Part shown: piece by piece, positions 33,042 to 43,590 of the stretch
Numbering within the stretch: the stretch's first letter is position 1
How the letters are laid out: each line of letters begins with the position of its first letter
Assembly: GCA_964059195.1 (NCBI GenBank)
Contig: CAXKWD010000006.1
Span: forward strand, 64,373,073 to 64,437,072
Origin: Ectobius pallidus
Lineage: Eukaryota; Arthropoda; Insecta; Blattodea; Ectobiidae
Direction of reading: 5' to 3'
DNA length: 64,000 nucleotides
Program-made: the position numbers and the translations under genes
Notes under the pieces: model-generated
Databases searched by the model: none
What the model was told of the DNA's origin: nothing
What the model saw: only the letters and a program-made list of their open reading frames with translations

Positions 33042-35944
33042 GCAACAAATAAAATAAAATAATGTGGCACGGCTTGTTGCAAAATGTTTCTCCAGACTGG
33101 AGTTCTTTCAATAAATTCTTCACAAGCATTTTATAATCATCTCCTTCATATTTCTTTCTAGTAGCTTTTTTGTGGATGATATGGAACTCCATCTTTCCTC
33201 TGGTATGACTGGTATGACTTCTTTTTAACCAGACGTCCAATGTTTTGATTTTCCTTAATCACAGGTCTCGTCTACATTCTATAGGCCTATCACCTATCTA
33301 ACTTTTCCGCGCTCTCTTTATGTATGTTTAGAAAAGTAATGTGATTAAGTTTTTCTGAACGGAAACATTTCTTTTTTCTTGTCAAAGAGTAAAAGATCTT
33401 TCGGCTTGCTTGTTGTAGGCTAGTGTGCCTAACAGAATTTGCTATAGGATTTTTCGGAGGACCACTGGATTATAATAAAAAAATATGTAAGCTTAGAGGT
33501 GCAGGAATGTTGAAGGAAGCAGGAATAATGGAGAATGAGAATTGTCACTTTATTCTTCTGCTCTAGTAGACTGCTGCTTCTCTTCTTTCTTCTAGCTATG
33601 TTTAATATTAATTAGTATTCATTTTATTTCACTTGGAAATTTTAGGAATAATGTCAAAGGTTATGTACTTTGTTTATAAGATATTATTTCTTAACAAGAA
33701 CCTAGAGTAATTTTATTGTAACCTTATATGTGTACAATTTGAATTTGTTGAGCTATATCCTGCTCAAAGATTACTACAGCAATTTCTTTAGATTGGTCGT
33801 ATGAAAAGAGGAGCTGCAAGCATGCCAAAACTCCAAAAAAATGATAAGCACTGAATTACTTTAGAAAATTACTAATTTGCTAGACCATTCCTTGGTCTTT
33901 GTGAGTTATACCATATTTTGAATTTGTTACTTAACTTTAGTGTGACGTCGTTGATGAGAATGTGAATGCAATAGCCGGACTATGGCTAAAAATAGGAGGC
34001 ACAGTTATTGCTGCTGTAGATGTAGGTTCCTGGTTGAAGTCATCCCGAACGATGGCCAATAGTGAGTCATCAGGCTCCAACTACGCTCCACGACGTTCCA
34101 GGGCTGCTCGAAAATCCACCTCCAAGTGAATTAAGTACCGTTGAATGCTGCAAAGTCCATGTTGCGTTGCTGTACGTAGTAACTGTGCTAATGTATATAC
34201 AGACTTGGGATCTGTTTGCCAAACTTGGGCTGTGCCCTTACGAAGCGAAGGTTGGTGAAGAAGTGAATGAAGTCTAACGGCCAAAATGCGTTCACATAAT
34301 CATCTTACAAAAGAGTCATTCATAAATTCGATGGAAGCTAATCTGGAACTTTCTAGATGCTTCCATCCTAAAGCAGGCTTTTATTAAATAAGGTAACATG
34401 CAGTACTCTTTCTGAAACATACAGAAAAATATATGTGAGAATTTATTTTATTAAACAATATGCCTTTGTGGAGAAATAAATAAATTTCTTATGGAAAGTA
34501 ATCTAACTTTTCAGTACACTGTCCTTAAAGGCAAGTATAGACAATCGATAGTCCGCTCTTAGCGCTCTACGCTATTCTGGCTATAAGGGCAAGTAAGAGT
34601 ATTATCGATTACCAGGCTGGCGATCGATATCTGATCGATGCCGACAAAACAGCATTCTGCTGCTAATTAACATTAATTATTGAATTTAATGATAATAGTT
34701 AATAGTAACAGGAATAAATGTGCAAAATTATTCCTTTGCTTATTACATTAATGTGTACAATAGATATTTTCTTTATCTAAATGTAAATAAAGAGATATAA
34801 GTGTGTCAAGAATTCTGTTTATTAGTAACTGGCATTAGTGCCATCTAGTGACTTGTATTAATACTTTATTGCTAGTATTTGCCATAAAATTGTAATAAAT
34901 GGGGTCTAGGCCTAAGCTCTGTGAGCTTACACTTGTGAAAACTGCATTTACAGAGTAAGACGTAAAAATTCAAAGGATCGAGGAATGATTTCAAACGATC
35001 GTGAGTGAATTGAAACTAGAGGTGATCGTACTGTATATGCCAATAGCAGCCTGATTTATTATGTTCAGCGATTTAACAAAGAAACACGAATTTAGTAATA
35101 GCAATAAATAAAATTATGATAATATACTGCAAATTATTTGAATGGCTTGAGCCTTAAGGGCCCATGTAAATTGGCGCCACTGTCGGTCATTGAGATGTTT
35201 GAATTGCATAATCCTGCTCGTTGCTCCTTAGGTTCGACTCAGCCTATAAGAGAAATGGTAACAGAGCACCGATGCCTAAGAATGAGAGCCCTACTACTTT
35301 CCTGTGCCCTTTGTCGGTAGCCTCTAACTTCCGGAACCCTAAATGCCCTTACTTTATTACTAATATAAATGTATCATTGCGGTACTGTACTGTGTTATAA
35401 ATATGTACTTCTGTAACATAATTTCAGTCTCGTAAAAGTATGGAAACGTAACTACAAATTATAGAGTTTCTTGAATTGCTAATACTCACTCGAATACTTC
35501 AAAACTGAATATGTGTATTTGAATCAGTCTTCCTTCGGTAAAACTTCTACTTTGTAATAGGCAATCCTTTCCTTAAGATGTACAGAGATTTAGTATGAAA
35601 CTTCGATTTGGTATTAATTAGATTCGTTTCCACGAATTATAATTAAATGTATCTGGCGTTGGTACTGATGCAGAAATTAATTAAACTTAGTACGGTACCC
35701 CAGAACACTTGTAAAGCTTAACGCTTATGGTATTGTAAAGGTGTGAAGCGTTCTTGACGCAGCTGCTTTAATGAATCCCACGTTGTACTTAGTTAAGTTC
35801 AAGGCTTTTAGGTCGTTGTTTGCCACCAACACATGTCAAACTGGTATTAGGAATGTGTCATATCTCACATGCTTTTCAGGTATTTTCCCGCAAGGTTCCT
35901 GAAAATATCATCATCTCTTATCAATTGCAGCAAACTTACGTGGA
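33042..35944. other. Non-coding DNA with minor repeat fragments
   Basis: A piece at about 35025-35075 (gatcgtactgtatatgccaatagcagcctgattta) matches 29140-29190 of the MITE family. A GC-richer patch at 33950-34290 is open on both strands (71 codons plus, 67 minus) but unrecognised. The rest is AT-rich with no supported gene. Confidence 0.45.
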
Positions 35945-36187
35945 AAGGGGTCGGCCTTCGTGTCGCAGGCAGTTAAGCGCTGGCTTTCTGTGCCCAAGGT
36001 TACGTGTTCGATCCCGGCCCAGGTCGATGGCATTTTTGTGTGCATACATGTGACACGCGTATGTCTGTAGATTTACAGGCATGTAAAAATACTCCTGCGG
36101 GACAAAATTCCGGCATAACGGTGACGGTCTCAGGCCTAAGTTGCAGTGTATATCCGTTGTTAAATAGCCATATACCAACCAACCAAC
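35945..36187 (+). mobile_element. tRNA-derived SINE, family 1 (plus-strand copy)
   Basis: A head with gtgttcgatcccggcc (B box at about 36004-36015) and a diverged A box (gtcgcaggcagttaagcg) precedes a body matching the copy at 8095-8362, for example cctgcgggacaaaattcc and ctaagttgcagt. It ends in a short ccaa repeat (ataccaaccaaccaac). Confidence 0.75.
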
Positions 36188-37339
36188 GTGGAAAGGCGAT
36201 TCAAGCCGATGAAAAATGTTCTGCCAAGCCGATGAAACAAGAGTTGTAGCTGAGGATCTCAAGACAGCGAATTCTTCTAATGTGTTTGCTGATATATTCC
36301 TAAACGTTTACACAAGATAAAAGTTAGTTATTAACAATGAAAACGAATCAACGAAAATTTAGCAATTATAGTTATAAGTTTATAACGCAGGATCATAGGC
36401 CTATTGCTACAAAAGGAAATCCTGTATGTTAATAATCAATTTATCAGTGAAAATACGGTACTTCTTTTTAGGGAAGAACTGCCTGTGGAGCTGAACTCAG
36501 TATACTTATGATACACAATATTTTAAAGTTAAAATCACAAAACATAAACAAGATATGTATGTTCACATAAACAGAACAGTAATTGAACAGTAATTTCTGA
36601 AGTGATATGTAAAATCTGACAATATTCCTCTAAAGTATTTACTTTATTCCCTTCTTCCTGAAGTTAACGAAGAAGCAAGAGATGGCAGCACATGCTCCAA
36701 TCACGAGATCCACAATTTCTATCCTCTCCAAATTATAAGCTACTTCTCTCTATAAAAATTTATTACAGCTTTGTGTAATTATAAGTTACATCTTTTTTCG
36801 CCATCCACGTACTTCAGGTTATTGATATCTTAGTACCATTCTAATTGTGCGATCCACAATAATAGAGTTATTTGAAGTTTTGGAGAGAACTATTTCATTC
36901 TAAGTTCTCAATTTTCAAGGTGAAAATTAAACAGGAAATTGCTGACAAGAAATCGTACACGACAGCGCTTTTCTCCAATAGAAGCACAACAGCTTGGACA
37001 ACAATAATGTTGCCATGTAGAAGAACATGGCCTTCTTGAAGTTCAGTACGCTCGTATTGATGTGGGGTCAGCCCATCAGTCTTTCGCGTACTGGAGGACT
37101 AGTAGGCAGAGGAAGGGATAGAGTGGGCGAAGAAATGGTCAGTAATTTTCATCGGGATATATTGATTTTTAAGAACCTACGAACTGTTCCGTGTTTTTAT
37201 TGCTTAGAATCAGATTGACGATCTATCAGCTCTCCATTCTTCATTATTCTATTTACTGCTACAATACTACTGCTGTTCTTGTTAATTCTTCTGTGTTATT
37301 ATACCGTTGAAATATGTTTATAATTATAGTAATAGCAAC
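36188..37339. other. Non-coding DNA; possible membrane-tail frame on the minus strand
   Basis: On the minus strand about 36757-36655, following tttttatag (a possible acceptor), a 35-codon frame reads REVAYNLERIEIVDLVIGAC.. then a hydrophobic stretch and ..NFRKKGIK-stop. It could be a C-terminal membrane exon, but random AT-rich DNA often gives such short hydrophobic frames. Nothing else is recognised. Confidence 0.3.
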
Positions 37340-37673
37340 ATGGCTGTCCGGAAGGGGGGCAGGGTAGGGCCGTTGCTCCCCTCTGGAAATTCTGTTTACA
37401 CATACATCGATAAATTAAATGATTATAAGCAACTAATATGAAGTGAGTCTTAAGTTTCCACATACTATAGCTGGAGGAATTGTTTGGACAAAAATGAATT
37501 GTGACTACATTAGATATGAATATGTAGGAATAATTACTTCCACTAAACTTGAAATATTTTCCAGGTCAATATTTTATTGTAATGAAGGTAAAGCAATGAA
37601 AGTGTCACATTTTATATGAATTGTACCTGTGAAATTGTAAGGGATATACAGGAAATCAAGGATGTGGATGGCA

Positions 37674-37720
<47 letters not shown>

Positions 37721-37745
37721 AATAATAATAATAATTATAATGATG

Positions 37746-37777
<32 letters not shown>

Positions 37778-37875
37778 GTGACTGCAGTAGTAGCAGCATA
37801 ATAATGGTGGTGGAGGGGGCAGTAATTTGTTTATTTGCCCTCCCTTCACAAAATTACTGCGGACGCCCATGAATA
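37340..37875. mobile_element. Possible TIR element containing a GAT/AAT microsatellite
   Basis: The left end reads catggctgtccggaaggggggca. The right end in reverse complement reads catgggcgtccgcag, later followed by gaagggagggca. The similarity is suggestive of decayed TIRs. No coding sequence is present apart from repeat-driven frames. Confidence 0.35.
37675..37780. repeat. (GAT)n/(AAT)n microsatellite
   Basis: About 15 GAT units pass into AAT units. The resulting poly-Asp/poly-Asn and poly-Ile open frames are artefacts. Confidence 0.95.
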
Positions 37876-38129
37876 GTAATAATTAGACATCGGATTTATA
37901 TGGAAATGCATATTCCACCTGCCGTAACAGACGATATAGAAAGGAGACTTTAAGTACGTTTTACCATAACTTGTTACTGTATACAGTTTATAGCGCATAT
38001 AAAAGCATATTTTTGGCGTTGTTGCATATTTTGCAATTTTAGTATGCACCATGCACCATGCATATATCAAACTTTTTAAAGGATTAGAACGTTATTTTTA
38101 AGTATTAACAATTTCTATAGAGTCGTGAA

Positions 38130-39345
38130 ATACTTGTGCAGTCTGCTTACTACCCAGAAACCCATAATGAGCTTTTGGTGAGAGGCTTGCATTCCACACT
38201 GGAGACGTCACCTAGGAATCACAACTCTCCAAGTTGGAGTTACTGTTGTGCAATGCAATTAATGAAATTCAAAATACCATATATGGAGTGTAGTCGATGA
38301 AACTAGAGACGCTTGTGGCCGCCATGTCGCAAATTTTATCGTTGGCAAACTAAGTGAAGAAGAGCCGGGAACGCCTTATTTGATCGCTCGTAGGGTCTTA
38401 GAAAAAAACTAATCACTCCACGGTAGCACGCTTTGTGAATGACGCTCTAAGAATATTGTGGGCAGAAGAGGGCAACGACGACAAGTTTTGTGTCCTCCTT
38501 TCATATTCTGCATCCTATATGTTGAGTGCTGGTTCAGCTCTAAAAACATTTTATCCCCATTTAATACATGTTACTTGCATTGTAACATGGACTTCATAGA
38601 GTAGCAGAAACAGTACGGGAACAATTTTCTGAAGTGAACATTTTGATTTCAAGTACTAAGAAGGTATTTCTGAAAGCTCCCGTGCGAGAAAACGCTTACA
38701 CAGAATCACTTCCGGAACGACCTTTACCACCAGAACCAATTATTTCGCGTTGGGGCACATGGATAAATGCTGCTCTCTTTTATTCAGATAATTTTACTGC
38801 CGTTAAAAAATTGTTTGCGGCCTGGATCCAAATGATACCACTTCAATTCAGCGTTCACAAGAAGTATTCAAAAGTGAAACTTTACATAGGGATTTAAATG
38901 TAATCAAAGCTCGTTTCAAAAATTTACCTGAAGCAATTCAGACGTAAGAAAAGTGTGGTTTGCCGCTTAATGATGCCCTATTAATCCTTGAAAAAGTGAA
39001 AGATGAGCTTAGTTGTGCGTCTGTAAATTATGCGGAAAAACTGGGTGAAAATCTGTGCAGTGTTCTAATATACAAAGAAATCCTTGATTTAACATCTTAT
39101 GCTCTGTGATAAATACCTGCAAGGTGACAGTGTTGACCTTCCGAAAGAAATTTCACCAGAACTTGTAAGTTCTTACAAATACTGCCCTACGACATCTGTG
39201 GACGTTGAAAGATCGTTCTCAGCATACAAACTCATACTAGCCAACAGAGACATAAATTTACTCCGGAACACTTAGAGAAGATGATGATAATCTACTGCAA
39301 ATCCAATTACAGTCAGCAGGAGGACATACCATAATTGGACTAGCT
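38130..39345 (+). pseudogene. hAT transposase relic (catalytic core and dimerisation domain)
   Basis: hAT transposases excise and insert DNA with 8-bp duplications. Across several frames the relic reads [34 protein letters not shown] (first catalytic Asp, about 38293), VLLSYSASYM.SAGSALKTFYPHLIHVTC (about 38490-38580), RVAETVREQF, KAPVRENAY, PPEPIISRWGTWINAALFY (about 38730-38790) and, near the end, TTSVDVERSFSAYKLILAN (about 39190-39245), the hAT dimerisation signature. The second catalytic Asp of the usual LLSDA motif is Tyr here (LLSYS), and frameshifts and stops are frequent, so the gene is dead. It is closest in style to CGGBP1-like insect hATs, the same type as the ORF at 21227-21421. 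TIRs were not found. Confidence 0.8.
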
Positions 39346-39412
39346 GAATGTGAGTAGACTGCATTTTAACTGCATATTTTCGAGATTTTGGTGCATAGGC
39401 CTATTCTATCTA

Positions 39413-40197
39413 TCTATATTAATAAAAGGAAGTGTCTGTCTTATTTCTGTCTGTCTGTCCGCGATGCCCAGCGAAATCTACTGAACGCAGAAATCTGAAA
39501 TTTTAAACATAGGTGGACTGAAGGGTCAGAAAATGCACCTCGAAGCCGGAATTTTAATTTTCGCTTTCGTTCGTGAGTTATGAGTGAAAAACGGGCAAAA
39601 AACGTGCATTTTTTGCGTTTTCGAAGCATCAGTTTTCAGTTATACATTTCAATGTCAAATCAATTACAGTTGGCTTTGGCTATTTTTGTCATACCTTGGA
39701 AATAAAAAGCATCGCAATTGCTTGAATGGTGTAAGGCCACGCTGGACGATTCATTTGTTTATAATGTCAAGGCACGCAGATATCTGAAATTTTCAACATA
39801 GACGGAAGAGGGACAAGGCCTATAGGCCTAAATGGACATTGATCACTATGCAGGGATTTTCTGGGTCAGGGAACTCGATCGCTTTTGTAAGTCCGTCCTG
39901 GACGATTCATGTGTTTAGAATGTAAGGCCCGTAGACATGAAATTTTCAACCTACACGGATAGTCAATATAGGCCTAAATATGGTCAAACATTGTTCGATT
40001 TGGACGAAACTCACAATACAGGGGTATTCTGGGCCAAGGAACTCGAATCTGAGGTCGCTTTTACCAGGCGACGCTATCTAATCGTGGTATGTAGTCCACG
40101 TGATTTAGGTGTTAATAAATATAATGATTTAGCTATTACGCTCTTAATTTTTAATTTTTGAAATAATTATCGCGGGCGAAGCCGCGGGCACATGCTA
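39413..40197 (+). mobile_element. Non-autonomous Helitron, tandem copy 1
   Basis: The 5' end is TCTATATTAATAAAAGG, followed by a ctgtctgt run. The 3' end has the hairpin cgcgg-gcgaag-ccgcg (40171-40186) and then ggcacatgCTA. Copy 2 starts immediately, joined head to tail. There is no Rep/helicase reading. The interior includes ggacgaaactcacaatacagg, shared with copy 2 and with the copy at 42118-42601. Confidence 0.8.
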
Positions 40198-40722
40198 TTA
40201 TATTAATAAAAGGAAGTGTCTGTCTGTCTGTCCGCGATGCCCAGCGAAATATACTGAACGCAGAGATCTGAAATTTTAAATATATGTGAACTGAAGGGTC
40301 GGAAATTGCACCTCGAATTCGGAATTTTAATTTTAGCTTTCGTTCGTAAGTTATGACTGAAAAATGGACAAAAAACGTGCATTTTTTGCGTTTTCAAAAC
40401 ATCAGTTTTCAGTTATACATTTCAATGTCAAATCAATTGCAGTTGGCTTTGGCTATTTTTGTCGTACCTTGGAAATAAAACTTTCGCGATCGCTTGAATG
40501 TTGTAAGCCCTAAATATGGTCAAACATTGTTTTATTTGGACGAAACTCACTATACAGGTGTATTCTGGGCCAAGGAACTCGAATCTGAGGTCGCTTTTAC
40601 CAGGCGACGCTATCTAATCGTGGTATGTAGTCCACGTGATTTAGGTGTTAATAAATAAAATGATTTAACTATTATGCTCTTAATTTTTAATTTTTGAAAT
40701 AATTATCGCGGGCACATGCTAG
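40198..40722 (+). mobile_element. Non-autonomous Helitron, tandem copy 2 (hairpin deleted)
   Basis: It starts ttatattaataaaagg without the TC dinucleotide and ends tatcgcgggcacatgCTAG followed by T. Compared with copy 1 it lacks about 260 bp of interior, and the 12 bases forming the loop and one side of the terminal hairpin are gone. It could not form the usual 3' hairpin. Confidence 0.8.
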
Positions 40723-41429
40723 TTTTACATATTTTAGCAGCATAAATGTTTGCATATTTTAACAGTTTTTAGTGCATATACTTCCGATGTTTAGTAATAA
40801 TATAATATAATTTTGTTTTTGTCACCATCCCTGCCGCTAGTAATTGGCTTGCCCACAAGAACTACCTTGCTACGTTGTGTGTGATCAGGTCTGTGAAGAG
40901 CCCATTGCTAAGAAATCACAAGCATTCACTATTTCGGAGAACTTTCATTTGGGATAAGTGTTAATACGTCATATTGCATGCTGCATCTCATATTGAAAAA
41001 CCTTAACGAATTATTTTGTTTCACTAAAATTCTTCTTTGGTGGTTTTTACTTCTATTCTAGCCTATAATTGTCTCCTATAGCCTTCTTGAGTATTATTAG
41101 TTGCCGTTGGGCTATGTATTTCAGTGATCTTTTGATAGCTCGGTTGTCTTACATTTCCGACTTCGGATAACACTGATTAAAATTTTCTCGAAATAAAAAT
41201 ATACGTATGGGATTATTTTCCAAGACTATGTGCAAGCTAGCAGTATCGAAGGTTTTTATCGTCAAACTCTGACTAGATAATTCAATGGTCAAACCATTGA
41301 ATAAATGTTGTAATTTGACCCTAATGTAATAATTTTTGTTTGAATTATTTAGCGTTAGCATAAAGAATATTATTATCTGTATTAAGGTATTTAGGTATTT
41401 CTGTATTTAGGTCTAAATGGTACTCACAC
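40723..41429. other. Non-coding DNA, nothing recognised
   Basis: The repeated gcatattttaacag/agtgcata style sequence at 40728-40790 resembles that just before the Helitron pair (39360-39400), so the pair may have entered the 3' flank of the hAT relic. No gene is seen. Confidence 0.4.
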
Positions 41430-41575
41430 AGTGTTCCCCATAGGCTCCAGGCCGTAGAGGTTCTTAGGGTTCCAGGTGGTTGAGGCTCCCATAGTTATAT
41501 GCCTTTAACCCCAGAATTGCTCCTGATACGCATGTGCCTGTGTCGATCCCAGGAGTATAGAATCACTCGGAAATA
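41430..41575 (+). repeat. SINE-like repeat family G, copy 1
   Basis: The sequence gtgttccccataggctccaggccgtagagg, then ttgaggctccca and ccccagaattgctcctg, corresponds to the copy at 45806-45965. I see no convincing A or B box. Confidence 0.6.
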
Positions 41576-42117
41576 TCATGCTAATCGATAAATAATGATT
41601 ACCTCATTGGAGATAGAACCCGTATTTTTGTTTGTTTACAGCGCAATGCACCACGCTGCTAACCATTGTGTTTCTACAACACAAAAAAGTGTTTTAACTT
41701 TAATCACTAGAGAGGAAATAATGTTAATTTTATTGTTCCTTTCCCACAGTGTAGGTCAACTAAGCGTAATAGCGAGATCGGGTGTTTGTACAAAAATATA
41801 AAGTTATTTTCCTTTTGCATCTTACCTAAAGTACAGTTGAGTGCACTAAACTTGCCGATGCTACCGGTTTCTTCTAGTGCTTTCTTTACATAAAATTGGC
41901 ATCGAATCTCCTTATTATTTGTGTTCCACACCAGGCCTTGAGTGAGTTAATTTCTTACTGTTTTGAGTTCAAGTCCGACCACATGATGCCTAGGTGAGCG
42001 GTGAAAGGGGTTGGAAGGCGTGTTCATAACGAATGTATAATATAGGCCAGTCCCTGGATGAGCCTTGCATAGTTGCTATCTTGATTCATTTCTTTACGAT
42101 TTGCAGAGATCTAATTT
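41576..42117. other. Non-coding DNA, nothing recognised
   Basis: There are overlapping opposite-strand frames at 41595-41801 and 41707-41931 without features. Confidence 0.45.
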
Positions 42118-42601
42118 CATGAATCATGCATGCACGCCTAAATGGGAAAACATTGAACTATTTGGACGAAACTCATTATGCGGGTTTTTGGACTAGGGAA
42201 CTAGAATCTGATGTCGCCCTCCCCTCGGAGGGCGCACTTTGTTCGAGAAATGCACCTCGAAGTCAGGGTTTTAGTTTTTTAATTATCAACCATTATAATA
42301 AAATTGTTTATGAATGATTTTGGTAAGGTTAATGAATCTACGGTTCATTTTAATCGTTTCATTTCGAATTTTTATGCCCATATGGCAGCATAAGGTTCGT
42401 TTTGTTCGTTTAATTACTTACATTTCTAACGTTAAACATTATAATTAAGACTAAAATTATGCAAATCTCGCAATTTATGTAAAAACGATGTCAGTGTTAA
42501 TAAATATGTTTCAATTATTTTTCTGTTAGATAAATTAGTTTAACGATACACATCTAGCAGCTGAGTAAATAATCGCGGGCGAAACCGCGGGCACCTGCTA
42601 G
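42118..42601 (+). mobile_element. Helitron 3' part, copy 3
   Basis: It contains ggacgaaactcattatgcgg, as in the tandem pair, and ends with an intact terminal hairpin (cgcgggcgaaaccgcgg, 42574-42590) and ctgCTAG followed by T at 42602. The 5' end is missing. The end abuts the start of MITE family T copy 2. Confidence 0.75.
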
Positions 42602-43127
42602 TCATTTATTAAGATATACGAGTATGTTTATGGAGCGAGCTACGCAAGTTTCGTAATTCTCATACGAGTTTCTTAATTACCATTATAGGCAAGTTGTTTT
42701 TGTTTGATCATAATTAGTCTAAATGTTTAGATTTTGAGATTTTTTATTTTCTCAAACAGACGGTCACGCTTCAGTGCGTTATGACCTTCACATCAGCTGC
42801 TTGTAGTTCTTGTCTTCAGCTGACAGCTGACAGCTCATGCCGTAGGTCAAATCGAAGCTACCTTTTCGTCATTTTCATGAAACCAACGGATTTTGACAAG
42901 TCGAAATTAATTAATTTTGAATTGATTTTATTTTAAATACAGACAGACAGATTTCAGCTGCTACCCTCTATGTCTCAAGATCGTTCCGTGTTCGATAATA
43001 ATCGATACCACACCGATGATAAATAGTGTCGAAATGAGTGTCATTATGATACCGTTATGTCACACGTAATAAGCGTAATATAGTATGGTCGAACATAAAG
43101 GTATTTCCCTTATTGAAAAAGGGTAAG
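42602..43127 (+). mobile_element. MITE family T, copy 2 (uninterrupted)
   Basis: It starts tcatttattaag and runs through gtttcttaattaccattataggcaag to aatatagtatggtcgaac at about 43094 without an insertion, so it shows the empty site of the two filled copies at 31381 and 45802. Confidence 0.6.
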
Positions 43128-43590
43128 TCCACCGCTGTGGCTCAGGGGATGCGTTCAATCCTCTCACGCAGCGGGCCCGGGTTCGATTCCTGGTCGGGAC
43201 AAGTTACCTAGGTGAGGTTTTTTCCGGGGTTTTCCTTCACCTTTAAGAAAAATGTCAGGTAACTTTAGGCCCTTGTGGTCCCCGGATATCATCTGACCGT
43301 CATTATCATCTTCATCCCATCTTCGCCTTGTTCTGAGTGAGTGTGTGTGTGTGAATGGTGTGTATCGTCCTATGTGTTCGAGTTGTCTCGGAGGTGGCCC
43401 CGTGTTGTGCTGATCACTCATCCGGGAGGCCCTCCATGTCCTTGTCTGGTCAAAAAAGTATGTATGTGATCCAAAGATAATCCCTCTCCCGACAGGTCGC
43501 GGCCCTGTAAGGCCCGGGCGGCTTGGGTCGCTTAAATCCTAAAAGGGAGAGGTAAAACTGCGAAAAAGAAAGGAAGAAAGAAAGAAAGAG
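43128..43590 (+). mobile_element. tRNA-derived SINE, family 4, with GAAA tail
   Basis: The A box is TGTGGCTCAGGGGATG (43136-43151) and the B box is GGTTCGATTCC (43180-43190), at tRNA spacing. A long body follows, with a conserved-looking ctaggtgaggttttttccggggttttcctt segment, a short GT run at 43338-43352, and a 3' gaaa-rich tail at 43562-43590. At about 460 bp it is long for a simple SINE. RNA polymerase III would be expected to transcribe it. Confidence 0.75.

Noticed and set aside
33950..34290. Overlapping frames on both strands in a GC-richer patch
   Set aside because: I could not recognise either peptide, and mirrored open frames are expected in GC-richer DNA.
37574..37870. 98-codon minus-strand poly-Ile frame and 61-codon plus-strand poly-Asp/Asn frame
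   Set aside because: Both are translations of the GAT/AAT microsatellite.
43136..43190. Possible tRNA gene
   Set aside because: The A and B boxes are good, but the sequence continues into a SINE body and does not close a cloverleaf.
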